Assembly: GCF_003594885.1 (NCBI RefSeq) | Contig: NZ_QZEZ01000002.1 | Location: forward strand, 434,001-498,000 | DNA: 64,000 nt | Source: Vallicoccus soli | GTDB taxonomy: Bacteria > Actinomycetota > Actinomycetes > Motilibacterales > Motilibacteraceae | Direction: 5' to 3' | Part shown: piece by piece, positions 34,232 through 43,405 of the stretch | Layout: every line of letters begins with the position of its first letter | Numbering within the stretch: position 1 is the stretch's first letter | Program-made: the position numbers and the translations under genes | The notes under the pieces: model-generated | Database searches by the model: none | The model's input: the letters and a program-made list of their open reading frames with translations, nothing else | Told to the model about the DNA's origin: nothing

Positions 34232-35545
34232 GTGGGCGGCAGCGGCGGGACCCTGGCCGGGGCACGCGCCGGGGCGCGCGCCGGGCAGCGGGTCGACGCG
34301 CGGGCGGTCGACGCGGGGGCGGTCGACGAGGCCGCGGCGCGCCTCGCCGGCGTCGTGCGCCGCACCCCCCTGGAGCCGAGCGAGCGGCTCGGCGACCTCG
34401 TGGGCGGCGAGGTGCACCTCAAGCGCGAGGACCTGCAGGCCGTCCGCTCCTACAAGCTGCGCGGTGCGTACAACCTCGTGGTGCAGGAGCGCTCGCGCGC
34501 GGCGCAGGCGGGCGTGGTCGCGGCGAGCGCCGGCAACCACGCCCAGGGCGTCGCCTTCGCCTGCCGGGCCCTCGGCCTGCGCGGGCGCATCTACGTCCCC
34601 GGCACGACCCCCCGCCAGAAGCGCGAGCGGATCGCCGCCGTCGGCGGCCCGCTCGTCGAGACCGTGGTGGTCGGCGAGACGTACGACGAGGCGCAGGAGC
34701 GCGCGCTGCTCGACGCCGCGACGAGCGGCGCGCTCATGGTGCCGGCCTTCGACGACCCGCGGACCGTCGCGGGCCAGGGCACGGTCGCGGTCGAGCTGGT
34801 CGACCAGCTGGGCCGGGCCCCCGACCTCGTCGTCGTCCCCGTCGGCGGCGGCGGCCTCGCGGCCGGCGTGGCCACCTGGCTCGCCGAGCGGCACCCGTCG
34901 ACCCGCGTGGTGGGCGTCGAGCCGGCCGGCGCCGCGTCGATGGCGGCGGCGCTGGAGGCGGGCGCCCCGGTGCCGCTGGCCGCCCTCGACGGGTTCGTCG
35001 ACGGCGCCGCGGTGCGCACCGCGGGCAGCGTGACCTACCCCCTCGTGCGCGACCACGTCGACGCCGTCGTGAGCGTCGACGAGGGCCGGGTGTGCAGCGA
35101 GATGCTCCGGCTCTACCAGTCCGACGGGATCATCGCCGAGCCGGCCGGCGCCCTCGCCGCCGCGGCCCTCGGCGACGCCGTGCGGCCCGAGCCCGGCACG
35201 ACCACCGTCGTCGTGCTCTCCGGCGGCAACAACGACGTGAGCCGCTACGCGGAGATCGTCGAGCGCTCGCTCGTGCACGAGGGGCTCAAGCACTACTTCC
35301 TCGTCGAGTTCCCCCAGGAGCCCGGCGCGCTGCGCCGCTTCCTCGACGAGGTGCTCGGCCCCGACGACGACATCACCCTGTTCGAGTACACCAAGCGCAA
35401 CAACCGCGAGTTCGGCCCGGCGCTGGTCGGCGTCGAGCTCGCGACGGCGGCCGACCTCGACCCGCTGCTGCGGCGCATGGGGTCCTCCCCGCTCACCGCG
35501 CGGCGCATCGAGCCGGACGACCCGCTCTTCCGCTTCGTGCTCTGA
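34232..35545 (+). CDS. ilvA: Threonine ammonia-lyase
   Basis: Pyridoxal-phosphate enzyme, 437 aa from this start, converting threonine to 2-oxobutanoate and ammonia for isoleucine synthesis. The PLP Lys lies in RSYKLRGAYNLVV, the phosphate loop in VPVGGGGLAAGVATW and the conserved SAGNHAQGVAFACRALGLRG precedes. A C-terminal ACT-like domain (LKHYFLVEFPQEPGALRRFL) gives allosteric control. GTG 34232 has a GAGGAGGG ribosome binding site four bases upstream; ATG 34196 and GTG 34205 are alternatives without one. It is divergent from the HIT gene. Confidence 0.94.
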   Translation: MGGSGGTLAGARAGARAGQRVDARAVDAGAVDEAAARLAGVVRRTPLEPSERLGDLVGGEVHLKREDLQAVRSYKLRGAYNLVVQERSRAAQAGVVAASAGNHAQGVAFACRALGLRGRIYVPGTTPRQKRERIAAVGGPLVETVVVGETYDEAQERALLDAATSGALMVPAFDDPRTVAGQGTVAVELVDQLGRAPDLVVVPVGGGGLAAGVATWLAERHPSTRVVGVEPAGAASMAAALEAGAPVPLAALDGFVDGAAVRTAGSVTYPLVRDHVDAVVSVDEGRVCSEMLRLYQSDGIIAEPAGALAAAALGDAVRPEPGTTTVVVLSGGNNDVSRYAEIVERSLVHEGLKHYFLVEFPQEPGALRRFLDEVLGPDDDITLFEYTKRNNREFGPALVGVELATAADLDPLLRRMGSSPLTARRIEPDDPLFRFVL

Positions 35546-35564
35546 GCGGGCCGCCCGCCCACGG

Positions 35565-37232
35565 TCACACCAGCCGGCGGTCCCCCGGGCGGACCACGCG
35601 CAGCCAGCGGTAGCCGTAGCCCTCCAGCCGCAGCTCGACCGCCCCGCCCGCGCCCACCGGGGTCTCGCCGGGCTGCAGCAGGTCGACGAGCACCGCGTCC
35701 TCGCCGCAGCCGGCCAGCTGCAGCGGGACCGTCCGCGGCTCCGGCGCGAGGTTGTGCAGCGCGACGAGCGACGCCTCGGCCCAGGTGGCCCGGTGGGCCA
35801 GGACGCTCGCGTGCGGCTGCTCCAGGGGCTCGTACGACGCCCACCCCAGCTCGGGGCACTCCCGGTAGCGCTGCGCGAGCAGGGTGACGAACGCGAGCAG
35901 CGAGCCCGGGTCGCGGCGCTGGTCCTGCACGTTGACGTGCTCCGGGGCGAAGCCGCCGGTGACGACCGGGCCGGGCAGCGCCGACGGGTCGGCCGTGGAG
36001 AAGCCGCCGTTGCGCCCGCCCGTCCACTGCATCGGGGTGCGTACCGCCAGCCGGCCGGGCGCGTCGAGGTCCTCGCCCATCCCGATCTCCTCGCCGTAGA
36101 ACAGCACCGGCGTGCCGGGCAGCGAGAACAGCAGGCTGTAGACCATGCGGACCCGCCGCGGGTCCCCGTCGAGCATCGGCGGGAGCCGGCGGCGCAGGCC
36201 GCGGCCGTACACCTGCATCTCCTCCTCGGGCCCGAAGGCGGCGAAGACCTCGGCGCGCTCGTCCTCGGTGAGCTTGTCGAGGGTGAGCTCGTCGTGGTTG
36301 CGCACGAAGGTGGCCCACTGCGAGTCCGGCGACACGGCGGGGCGGGCGGCGAGCGCCGCGGACAGCGGGCGCGCGTCCTGCCGGGCCAGGGACAGGTAGA
36401 GCTGCTGCATCCCGACGAAGTCGAAGAGCATCGTCAGCTCGTCGCCGTCCTCCCCGCCGAAGAAGCGCACCTGCTCCTCGTACGGCAGGTTCACCTCGCC
36501 GAGGAGCACGCCGTCGCCGGTGCGCCGGCCGAGGAGCTGGCGCAGCGCGCGCAGGTACCGGTGCGGGTCGGGGAAGTCCTCGCTCCCGGCCTGCACCTCG
36601 AGGAAGAACGGCACCGCGTCGACCCGGAACCCGCTGATCCCGAGCTGCAGCCAGAAGCACATGACCTTCGCGACCTCGTCGCGGACCCGCGGGTTCTCGA
36701 CGTCGAGGTCGGGCTGGTGCTTGTAGAACCGGTGCAGGTACCACTCCCCCGTCGGCTCGCTGTACTCCCACAGCGAGTCCTCCTGGTCGGGGAAGACCAC
36801 CTGGTCGCTGGTGTCCGGCGGCGGGTCCGAGCGCCACACGTAGAAGTCCCGGTACGGCGAGTCCTTGCTCGCGACCGCGCTGCGGAACCAGGGGTGCTGG
36901 TCGGAGGTGTGGTTGACGACGAGGTCGACGATGACCCGGATGCCGCGGTCGCGGGCGGTGCGGACGAGCTCGACGAGGTCGCCGTGCGTGCCCAGGCGCG
37001 GGTCGACGCCGTAGAAGTCCGTGATGTCGTAGCCGTCGTCGCGGTCCGGGGTCGGGTAGAACGGCATGAGCCACAGGCAGGTCACGCCCAGCTCGGCCAG
37101 GTGGTCGACGCGCTCGCTGACCCCGACGAGGTCGCCGGTGCCGTCCCCGTCGGTGTCGAGGTACGTCTCGACGTCGAGGCAGTAGACGACGGCGGTCTTC
37201 CACCACAGGTCGCTGGTGTCGGTGATCCTCAC
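35565..37232 (-). CDS. GH13 alpha-amylase-family protein (trehalose-synthase-like)
   Basis: 555 aa. The GH13 barrel carries region I (VIVDLVVNHTSDQHPWFR), region II with the nucleophile Asp (GISGFRVDAVPFFLE), region III with the acid/base Glu (GVLLGEVNLPYEEQ) and region IV (FVRNHDELTLDKL). The N-terminal WKTAVVYCLDVETYLDTDGD resembles trehalose synthase (maltose alpha-D-glucosyltransferase), but the sequence departs enough that another transglucosylase is possible. Start is GTG 37232. It converges with ilvA, 19 bases away. No maltokinase is nearby. It is likely cytoplasmic, as no signal peptide is present. Confidence 0.85.
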   Translation of the reverse strand: MRITDTSDLWWKTAVVYCLDVETYLDTDGDGTGDLVGVSERVDHLAELGVTCLWLMPFYPTPDRDDGYDITDFYGVDPRLGTHGDLVELVRTARDRGIRVIVDLVVNHTSDQHPWFRSAVASKDSPYRDFYVWRSDPPPDTSDQVVFPDQEDSLWEYSEPTGEWYLHRFYKHQPDLDVENPRVRDEVAKVMCFWLQLGISGFRVDAVPFFLEVQAGSEDFPDPHRYLRALRQLLGRRTGDGVLLGEVNLPYEEQVRFFGGEDGDELTMLFDFVGMQQLYLSLARQDARPLSAALAARPAVSPDSQWATFVRNHDELTLDKLTEDERAEVFAAFGPEEEMQVYGRGLRRRLPPMLDGDPRRVRMVYSLLFSLPGTPVLFYGEEIGMGEDLDAPGRLAVRTPMQWTGGRNGGFSTADPSALPGPVVTGGFAPEHVNVQDQRRDPGSLLAFVTLLAQRYRECPELGWASYEPLEQPHASVLAHRATWAEASLVALHNLAPEPRTVPLQLAGCGEDAVLVDLLQPGETPVGAGGAVELRLEGYGYRWLRVVRPGDRRLV

Positions 37233-37263
37233 AGGGCGGGGGCCTACCCCCGGCCCCCGCTGA

Positions 37264-38160
37264 TCACCCCGGGAACGTGCCCGCGCGCGGCAGCAGCGCC
37301 GGTACGGGGTGCCCCAGCCGGTCGGCGAGGAAGGCCGCGGTGGGGAGCAGGGCCGGCAGGTCGAGGCCGGTGCGGTGGCCCATCCGCTCCAGCAGGTACG
37401 CGAGGTCCTCGGTCGCGACGTTCCCCGTGGCCGCCGGCGCGAAGGGGCAGCCGCCGATGCCGCCGGCGCTCGCGTCGAGCACCGTCGAGCCGGTGCCCAG
37501 GGCCGCCACCGCGTTGGCGTAGCCGGTGTTGCGGGTGTTGTGGAAGTGCCAGCGCAGCGGCAGCGCGTCGCCGACCCGCCCGCGCACGGCGTCGGCCAGG
37601 TCGCGCACCTGCGTCGGCACCCCGACCCCGATGGTGTCGCCGAGGCACAGCTCGTCGGCGCCCTCCGCGGCGCGGGCGGCGACGTCGGCCACCCGGTCCG
37701 GGTGCACCTCGCCCTCGAAGGGGCAGCCGAAGGCGGTCGCCAGGGTGACGGTCGTGCGCAGCCCCGCCGACCGCGCCGCCGCGACGACCTCGGCGGCGAC
37801 CCGTACGGCCTCCTCGGTGCCCGTGCCCTGGTTGCGGCGGCTGAACGCGTCGCTCACCGCGACCACCGCGTTGACCTCGTCGACCCCCGCGTCGAGGGCC
37901 CGGTCCAGGCCGCGCCGGTTGAGCACCAGCCCGATGTACGAGACCCCGTCCCGCCGCGGCGCGGCGGCCATGACCGCCTCGGCGTCCGCCATCGCCGGCA
38001 CCACCCGCGGGTGCGCGAACGACACCGCCTCCACCCGCCGGGCGCCGGCCTCGACGAGCCGGGTGACGAGCTCGACCTTGTCGGCGGTGCTCAGGTGCAC
38101 GGCCTCGTTCTGGAGCCCGTCGCGCGGGCTGACCTCGACGATCGTGACGTCGCTGGGCAC
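37264..38160 (-). CDS. Hydroxymethylglutaryl-CoA lyase-like enzyme
   Basis: 298 aa TIM-barrel HMGL-like protein. It has VEVSPRDGLQNEAVHLSTAD (metal Asp, catalytic Arg), AVSFAHPRVVPAMADAEAV, LRWHFHNTRNTGYANAVAAL (metal His pair), and GGCPFAPAATGNVATEDLAY with the active-site Cys. The reaction is cleavage of HMG-CoA to acetyl-CoA and acetoacetate in leucine or mevalonate-type catabolism. The GTG start at 38160 has AGGAGGACC immediately upstream, rejecting the longer frame from 38193. It sits between rsmE and the GH13 gene on the same strand. Confidence 0.9.
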   Translation of the reverse strand: MPSDVTIVEVSPRDGLQNEAVHLSTADKVELVTRLVEAGARRVEAVSFAHPRVVPAMADAEAVMAAAPRRDGVSYIGLVLNRRGLDRALDAGVDEVNAVVAVSDAFSRRNQGTGTEEAVRVAAEVVAAARSAGLRTTVTLATAFGCPFEGEVHPDRVADVAARAAEGADELCLGDTIGVGVPTQVRDLADAVRGRVGDALPLRWHFHNTRNTGYANAVAALGTGSTVLDASAGGIGGCPFAPAATGNVATEDLAYLLERMGHRTGLDLPALLPTAAFLADRLGHPVPALLPRAGTFPG

Positions 38161-38220
38161 CGGTCCTCCTCGACCTCGCTGCTGCCCCGCCATCCTGCCG
38201 CAGCCGCGCCGGGCGGGTGC

Positions 38221-38955
38221 TCAGCCCCAGCGGCCGGTGCGCACCTGCAGGACCGCGAGGGCGGCGGTACCGGCGGTGGAGGTGCGCAGCACCTCGGCGC
38301 CGAGCCGCACCGGGCGGGCCCCGGCGGCCGCGAGGGCGTCGAGCTCGTCGGGCGCGACCCCGCCCTCGGGGCCGACGACGAGCACGAGGTCGCCGCCGTC
38401 GGGGAGCGGCGCCGTGGCGAGGGGCTCCTCGGCCTCCTCGTGGAGCACGTACGCCGTCCCGGCCCCCGCCAGCGCCGCCACCTCGGCGGTGGTCGCGAGC
38501 GGGAGGACCTCGGGGACGCGTGCGCGGCGGGACTGCTTGGCGGCCTCGCGGGCGGTCGCCCGCCACTTGCCGAGCGCCCGGGCACCGCGGTCGCCGCGCC
38601 ACTGCACGACGGAGCGGGCGGCGGCCCACGGCACGACGGCGTCGACGCCGACCTCGGTCATCGTCTCGACGGCGGTCTCGCCCCGGTCGCCCTTGGCCAG
38701 CGCCTGCACGACGACGAGCCGGGGGCTCGGCGCCGGCAGCGCCCGCCGCGCGACGACCTCGAGCTCCAGGGAGTCGCGGTGCGCGACCGCGACGACGCAG
38801 TCCGCCACCTCGCCCGCGCCGTCGGCGAGCACGAGCGCCTCGCCGGGCTGCAGGCGCCGCACCGCGGCGGCGTGCCGGCCCTCGGCGCCGTCGAGCACGA
38901 GCCGCCCCCTCGGGGGCAGCGTCCCGGGCTCGACGAGGAAGACGGGCGGGGTCAC
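38221..38955 (-). CDS. rsmE: 16S rRNA (uracil-1498-N3)-methyltransferase RsmE
   Basis: 244 aa SPOUT-class enzyme that methylates U1498 of 16S rRNA. The N-terminal PUA-like part (PVFLVEPGTLPPRGRLVLDG) is followed by the knotted catalytic domain with LVLVVGPEGGVAPDELDALA and GAEVLRTSTAGTAALAV. The usual order dnaJ-rsmE is seen, 16 bases downstream of dnaJ. The remaining genes downstream (HMG-CoA-lyase-like and GH13) continue on the same strand. Confidence 0.95.
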   Translation of the reverse strand: MTPPVFLVEPGTLPPRGRLVLDGAEGRHAAAVRRLQPGEALVLADGAGEVADCVVAVAHRDSLELEVVARRALPAPSPRLVVVQALAKGDRGETAVETMTEVGVDAVVPWAAARSVVQWRGDRGARALGKWRATAREAAKQSRRARVPEVLPLATTAEVAALAGAGTAYVLHEEAEEPLATAPLPDGGDLVLVVGPEGGVAPDELDALAAAGARPVRLGAEVLRTSTAGTAALAVLQVRTGRWG

Positions 38956-38971
38956 GCGCGAGGGCCGGCGC

Positions 38972-40099
38972 TCAGCGGAACGCGTCGCGCAGGCGCGAGA
39001 AGAACCCGTGCTCGCCCTCGCGGCCGAACTGCCCGGAGGGGGTCTCCTCGCCGCGCAGCTGGGCGAGCCGGCGCAGCAGCTGCTCCTGCTCGTCGTCGAG
39101 GCGGGTCGGGGTCTGCACGTCGACGTGCACGTGCAGGTCGCCGCGCCCGGGCGCGCGCAGGTGCTGCACGCCGCGCTCGTGGAGGGTGACGACCTGCCCG
39201 GACTGGGTGCCCGAGCGCACCTCGACGTCCTCGGTGCCGTCGAGGGTGTCGAGCGTCAGCGTCGTGCCGAGCGCCGCCGCCGTCATGGGGAGCTTGACGG
39301 TGCAGTGCAGGTCGTCGCCGCGGCGGGTGAAGACCGGGTGCGGGCGCTCGGACACCTCGATGTAGAGGTCGCCGGGCGGGCCGCCGCCGGGGCCGACCTC
39401 GCCCTCGCCGGCGAGCTGGATGCGGGTGCCGGTGTCGACGCCGGCCGGGATCTTGACGGTGAGGTCGCGCCGGGTGCGCACGCGCCCGTCGCCGCCGCAC
39501 TCCCCGCAGGGGTTGGGGACGACCGTGCCGTACCCCTGGCAGTTCGGGCACGGCCTGGAGGTCATGACCTGCCCCAGGAACGAGCGCGCGACCTGCTGCA
39601 CCTCGCCGCGGCCCTTGCAGATGTCGCAGGTGCGCGGCGACGTCCCGGGCGCGGCACCTCCGCCGTGGCAGGTGGGGCAGGTGACCGCGGTGTCGACCTT
39701 GAGGTCGCGGGTCGCGCCGAACGCGGCCTCGGCGAGGTCGACCTCGAGGCGGATGAGCGCGTCCTGGCCGCGGCGCGAGCGGGGGCGCGGGCCGCGCCCG
39801 CCGCCGGCCGCGCCGCCGAAGAACGCGTCCATGATGTCGTTGAACCCGAAGCCGGCGCCGCCGGGGAAGCCGCCGGCGGAGGGGTCGCCGCCGAGGTCGT
39901 ACATCTCGCGCTTCTGCGGGTCGGCGAGCACCTCGTAGGCGGCCGTGACCTGCTTGAACCGCTCCTGCGTCTCCGGGTCGGGGTTGACGTCCGGGTGCAG
40001 CTCGCGGGCGAGGCGGCGGTACGCCTTCTTGATCTGGTCCGGCGACGCGTCGCGCGCCACGCCCAGGGTGGCGTAGTGGTCCGTGTTCTGCGTGGGCAC
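38972..40099 (-). CDS. dnaJ: Chaperone DnaJ
   Basis: 375 aa co-chaperone that delivers substrates to DnaK and stimulates its ATPase. The J domain has HPDVNPDPE, followed by a Gly/Phe-rich linker (GFPGGAGFGFNDIMDAFFGG) and four zinc repeats (CPTCHGGGA, CDICKGRGE, CPNCQGYGT, CGECGGDGR). The GTG overlaps the hrcA stop by one base (TAGTG). This is the DnaJ2-type of actinobacteria that lies with hrcA. The C-terminal substrate-binding domain is complete. Confidence 0.96.
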   Translation of the reverse strand: MPTQNTDHYATLGVARDASPDQIKKAYRRLARELHPDVNPDPETQERFKQVTAAYEVLADPQKREMYDLGGDPSAGGFPGGAGFGFNDIMDAFFGGAAGGGRGPRPRSRRGQDALIRLEVDLAEAAFGATRDLKVDTAVTCPTCHGGGAAPGTSPRTCDICKGRGEVQQVARSFLGQVMTSRPCPNCQGYGTVVPNPCGECGGDGRVRTRRDLTVKIPAGVDTGTRIQLAGEGEVGPGGGPPGDLYIEVSERPHPVFTRRGDDLHCTVKLPMTAAALGTTLTLDTLDGTEDVEVRSGTQSGQVVTLHERGVQHLRAPGRGDLHVHVDVQTPTRLDDEQEQLLRRLAQLRGEETPSGQFGREGEHGFFSRLRDAFR

Positions 40100-41118
40100 T
40101 AGCTCTCCGCGAGGATCTGTCCGACGTAACGGGCCACCGCGCGCACCGCACCCATCGTCGACGGGTAGTCCATGCGCGTCGGTCCGAGCACTCCGAGCTT
40201 CGCGACCGCCTCGGCGCCCGAACCGTAGCCGGTGGACACCAGCGAGGTGCTCGAGAGCCCCTCGTGCTGGATCTCCGAGCCGATGCGCACGGTGAGGGTC
40301 GAGGGGTCGCTGGCCTCGCCGAGCAGGCGCAGGAGCACGACGTGCTCCTCCAGCGCCTCGAGGACGGGCCGGATGGTGAGGGGGAAGTCCTGCCCGAAGC
40401 GGGCCAGGTTGGCGGTGCCCGCGAGCACCACCCGCTCCTCGCTCTGCTCGAGCAGGGCCTCGAGCAGCACCGCGAGGAGGGTGTCGACGACGGGCCGCTC
40501 GGCGGGCTCGAAGCGGTCGGCGAGGTCGGCGACGAGGTCGGGGACGTCGGTGAGGCGCCGGCCGTCGACGGCCGCGTTGAGCCGGGACCGCAGGTCGGCG
40601 AGCAGCTGCTCCCCGGGGACCTGCCGGCACTCGACGACCCGCTGCTCGACCCGGCCGGTGTCGGTGATGAGCACGAGCATGACGCGGGTCCCGCCCAGCG
40701 GGACCACCTCGACGTGGCGCACCGTCGAGCGGGTCAGCGAGGGGTACTGCACGACGGCGACCTGGCGCGTCAGCTGCGCGAGCAGGCGCACCGTGCGCAG
40801 GACGACGTCGTCGAGGTCGACGGCGCAGTCCAGGAAGCTCTGGATGGCGCGGCGCTCGGCCGCCGTGAGCGGCTTGACGGTGGAGAGCCGGTCGACGAAG
40901 AGCCGGTAGCCCTTGTCGGTCGGCACCCGGCCGGCGCTGGTGTGGGGCTGGGCGATGTAGCCCTCCTCCTCCAGCGCGGCCATGTCGTTGCGGATGGTCG
41001 CCGGGGAGACCCCGAGGTTGTGCCGCTCCACGAGCGACTTCGAGCCGACGGGCTCCTCGGTCGACACGTAGTCCTCGACGATGGCGCGCAGGACGGCCAG
41101 CCGACGGTCCTCGACCAC
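40099..41118 (-). CDS. hrcA: Heat-inducible transcription repressor HrcA
   Basis: 339 aa repressor that binds CIRCE operators and controls chaperone genes. The N-terminal winged helix ([40 protein letters not shown]) and the GAF-like C-terminal dimer domain ([20 protein letters not shown]) are both present. A CIRCE element lies about 50 bases upstream, so the gene is probably autoregulated. Start is GTG 41118 with GGAGGGG upstream. dnaJ follows directly. Confidence 0.95.
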   Translation of the reverse strand: MVEDRRLAVLRAIVEDYVSTEEPVGSKSLVERHNLGVSPATIRNDMAALEEEGYIAQPHTSAGRVPTDKGYRLFVDRLSTVKPLTAAERRAIQSFLDCAVDLDDVVLRTVRLLAQLTRQVAVVQYPSLTRSTVRHVEVVPLGGTRVMLVLITDTGRVEQRVVECRQVPGEQLLADLRSRLNAAVDGRRLTDVPDLVADLADRFEPAERPVVDTLLAVLLEALLEQSEERVVLAGTANLARFGQDFPLTIRPVLEALEEHVVLLRLLGEASDPSTLTVRIGSEIQHEGLSSTSLVSTGYGSGAEAVAKLGVLGPTRMDYPSTMGAVRAVARYVGQILAES

Positions 41119-41170
41119 TGCACCCCTCCCTCGTCGCCGGCCCGCCCGCGCGGGCCCCCTCCCGGCGCGC

Positions 41171-41197
41171 CTGGCACTCCGCGCGTCGGAGTGCCAA
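41171..41197. promoter_or_regulatory. CIRCE operator (HrcA binding site)
   Basis: CTGGCACTC, exactly nine bases, then GAGTGCCAA. This matches the CIRCE consensus TTAGCACTC-N9-GAGTGCTAA closely and lies directly upstream of hrcA. Confidence 0.95.
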
Positions 41198-41202
41198 GTG
41201 TA
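41197..41202 (-). promoter_or_regulatory. -10 element TACACT of the hrcA-dnaJ promoter
   Basis: TACACT reads toward hrcA and abuts CIRCE by one base, so the predicted start of transcription falls inside the operator, a direct-blocking arrangement. Confidence 0.5.
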
Positions 41203-41236
41203 CGGCGGCGACCCCCCTCCTGCCCCTCCCCGCGGC

Positions 41237-41242
41237 TAGGCT
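41237..41242 (+). promoter_or_regulatory. -10 element TAGGCT of a leaderless thiolase promoter
   Basis: TAGGCT is followed by six bases and the GTG at 41249, in the divergent region shared with hrcA. Confidence 0.5.
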
Positions 41243-41248
41243 CGCCGG

Positions 41249-42412
41249 GTGGAGGAGGCCGTCGTCGTGGACGCGGTCCGCACCCCCTCGGGGCGCGGGC
41301 GGCCCGGCGGCGCGCTGTCCGGGGTCCACCCCGTCGACCTGCTCGCCGGCACCCTGCGCGCGCTCCTCGAGCGCACCGGCCTCGACCCCGCCCTCGTCGA
41401 CGACGTGGTCGGCGGCTGCGTCTCCCAGGTCGGCGAGCAGGCGTCCAACGTGGTGCGCTCGGCCGTGCTCGCCGCCGGCCTGCCCGCGTCCGTGCCGGCC
41501 GTCACCGTCGACCGGCAGTGCGGCTCGGGCCAGCAGGCGGTGCACTTCGCGGCCCAGGGCATCGCCGCGGGCGCGTACGACGTCGCCGTCGCCTGCGGCG
41601 TCGAGTCGATGTCGCGGGTGCCGCTGGGCTCCTCGGTCGCCGGCGCCGACCCGTACGGCCCCCTCCTGCGCGCCCGCTACCCGGGGCTGGTCCACCAGGG
41701 CGTCGCCGCCGAGCTCGTCGCGGCGCGCTGGGGGCTCGGGCGCGAGGAGCTCGACGCGTACGCCGCCCGCTCCCACCGCCTCGCGGCCGCCACGGCCGCC
41801 GCGGGGGGCTTCGACGCCGAGCTGGTGCCCGCCGGCGGGCTCGTCGCCGACGAGACCGTGCGCCCGGGCACCACCGTCGGGGCGCTGGCCGCCCTGCCGC
41901 CGGCGTTCCGCACGGACGAGCTGGCCGCGGCGCACCCGGAGGCGGGCTGGCACGTGACGGCCGGCAGCTCCTCGCCCCTCACGGACGGCGCCGCGGCGGC
42001 GCTGCTCGTCGGCGCCCGTACGGCCGAGCGGCTCGGCCTGCGCCCCCGGGCGCGCGTCGCCGCGTGCGCCGTCGCCGCGGACGACCCGGTGCTCATGCTG
42101 ACCGGCGTGCTGCCGGCGACGCGCAGGCTCCTCGCCCGCGCGGGGCGCACCCTCGACGAGGTCGACCGCTACGAGGTCAACGAGGCGTTCGCACCGGTCC
42201 CCCTCGCCTGGGCGCGCGACCTCGGCGCCGACCCGCAGCGGCTCAACCCCTGCGGCGGCGCGATCGCCCTGGGCCACCCGCTCGGGGCGACCGGCGTGCG
42301 CCTGCTCGCGACGCTGGTGCACGGGCTCGAGGCGTCCGGCGGGCGCTGGGGGCTGCAGGCGGTCTGCGAGGGCGGCGGCACGGCCAACGCGATGCTCGTG
42401 GAGCGGCTCTGA
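41249..42412 (+). CDS. Acetyl-CoA acetyltransferase-family thiolase
   Basis: 387 aa thiolase, acting in beta-oxidation or acetoacetyl-CoA formation. The nucleophilic Cys is in VDRQCGSGQQAVHFAAQGIA, the conserved His in GGAIALGHPLGATGVRLL, and the second Cys in CEGGGTANAMLVE; VNEAFAPVPLAWARDL is the usual NEAF motif. Start GTG 41249 follows TAGGCT by six bases (leaderless). The next gene, a METTL20-like methyltransferase, begins within three bases of its stop. Acyl-CoA dehydrogenase and an SDR nearby support a lipid-oxidation role. Confidence 0.92.
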   Translation: MEEAVVVDAVRTPSGRGRPGGALSGVHPVDLLAGTLRALLERTGLDPALVDDVVGGCVSQVGEQASNVVRSAVLAAGLPASVPAVTVDRQCGSGQQAVHFAAQGIAAGAYDVAVACGVESMSRVPLGSSVAGADPYGPLLRARYPGLVHQGVAAELVAARWGLGREELDAYAARSHRLAAATAAAGGFDAELVPAGGLVADETVRPGTTVGALAALPPAFRTDELAAAHPEAGWHVTAGSSSPLTDGAAAALLVGARTAERLGLRPRARVAACAVAADDPVLMLTGVLPATRRLLARAGRTLDEVDRYEVNEAFAPVPLAWARDLGADPQRLNPCGGAIALGHPLGATGVRLLATLVHGLEASGGRWGLQAVCEGGGTANAMLVERL

Positions 42413-43056
42413 GCGCGGGGGCCGCGCGCGACCTCGTCCTCGCGGCCACGAGCGTCCAGGTGCCGCGCTACGTCCCCGAGGTGCGCCTGCACCTCGCCGA
42501 CGACATGACGCTGCTGTGGCAGCGCATGGAGCGCGAGACGGGGGCCACCGGCACCGAGCCGCCGTACTGGGCCGCCGCCTGGGCGGGCGGGCAGGCCGTC
42601 GCCCGGCACGTGCTGGACGCCCCGGAGGTGGTGCGGGGCCGCACGGTGCTCGACCTCGCCACCGGGTCCGGGCTCTGCGCGGTCGCCGCGGCGCTGGCCG
42701 GGGCGCGGCACGTCACGGGCGTCGACGTCGACCCGTGGGCGGTCGCGGCGCTGCGGGAGAACTGCCTCCTCAACGGCGTCTCGGTGGAGCCGGTCCTCGC
42801 CGACCTGCTCGACGGGCCGCCCGCGACGGCCGACGTGGTGCTGGCCGGGGACGTGAGCTACGAGCGGGGCATGGCCTCGCGGATGTACGCGTGGCTGCGG
42901 CGCTGCCACGACGCCGGGTGCGACGTGCTGGTCGGCGACCCCGGGCGCGCGTTCCTGCCGCCGGGGCTCGTCGAGGTGGCGCGATACGACATCGTCGGCG
43001 ACCCGGTCCTGGAGAACGCCGGGGTGCGCCGGGCGGCGGTGTACCGGCTGGGGTGA
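42409..43056 (+). CDS. METTL20-like class I methyltransferase (candidate ETF-beta Lys methyltransferase)
   Basis: About 215 aa. SAM-binding VVRGRTVLDLATGSGLCAVA and VDVDPWAVAALRENCLLNGV are followed by VVLAGDVSYERGMASRMYAW and VLVGDPGRAFLPPGL. PPYWAAAWAGGQAVARHVLD plus the GDPGRxxLP segment are typical of METTL20/EtfB-lysine methyltransferases, which modify electron transfer flavoprotein. The conserved region begins well before the first in-frame GTG (42460). The only start covering it is CTG 42409, which overlaps the thiolase stop as CTGA. If GTG 42460 is used the protein loses about 17 residues. The substrate is inferred from family and neighbours. Confidence 0.75.
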   Translation: MSAGAARDLVLAATSVQVPRYVPEVRLHLADDMTLLWQRMERETGATGTEPPYWAAAWAGGQAVARHVLDAPEVVRGRTVLDLATGSGLCAVAAALAGARHVTGVDVDPWAVAALRENCLLNGVSVEPVLADLLDGPPATADVVLAGDVSYERGMASRMYAWLRRCHDAGCDVLVGDPGRAFLPPGLVEVARYDIVGDPVLENAGVRRAAVYRLG

Positions 43057-43149
43057 CGCGGCCCGCGCCCGGACCGACCCGCCGGGGGCACGGGTAGCCT
43101 CGGCGGAGGTGGCGCCGGGTCGGCCGGGCCGGGACCCGCGGGGGCGTGC

Positions 43150-43350
43150 GTGGTGGCGGAGCAGCAGGACGGCGGGTCCGGGCGGCCGCGCCGCGGGGGC
43201 CTGCGCGGGCTCGTCGACCGCGCGCTGCTCACCGTCTGGGGCCCGCCCGACCTCGACCCCTCGGTGCGCCGCCGCAGCCCCCTCGAGGGCACCGAGTGGG
43301 ACCCGCAGGTGCGCAAGGCGCGCCGCGCCGAGCGGCGCCGCCGGGGCTGA
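43150..43350 (+). CDS. Small basic hypothetical protein
   Basis: 66 aa, not recognised. Basic ends (RRGGLRGLVDRALL, then WDPQVRKARRAERRRRG) flank WGPPDLDPSVRRRSPLEGTE, which has the look of a conserved actinobacterial short protein. A possible -10 TAGCCT is at 43095-43100. No membrane segment. Start could be GTG 43150 or GTG 43153. A real gene is likely because the downstream intergenic region is non-coding and the frame has an intact stop, but coding support is limited. Confidence 0.5.
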   Translation: MVAEQQDGGSGRPRRGGLRGLVDRALLTVWGPPDLDPSVRRRSPLEGTEWDPQVRKARRAERRRRG

Positions 43351-43405
43351 CCCCCCGAGACGCCGTGGCGCGGCGGCCCTCGGCGCGGACGTCGCACCCC
43401 TCCCC

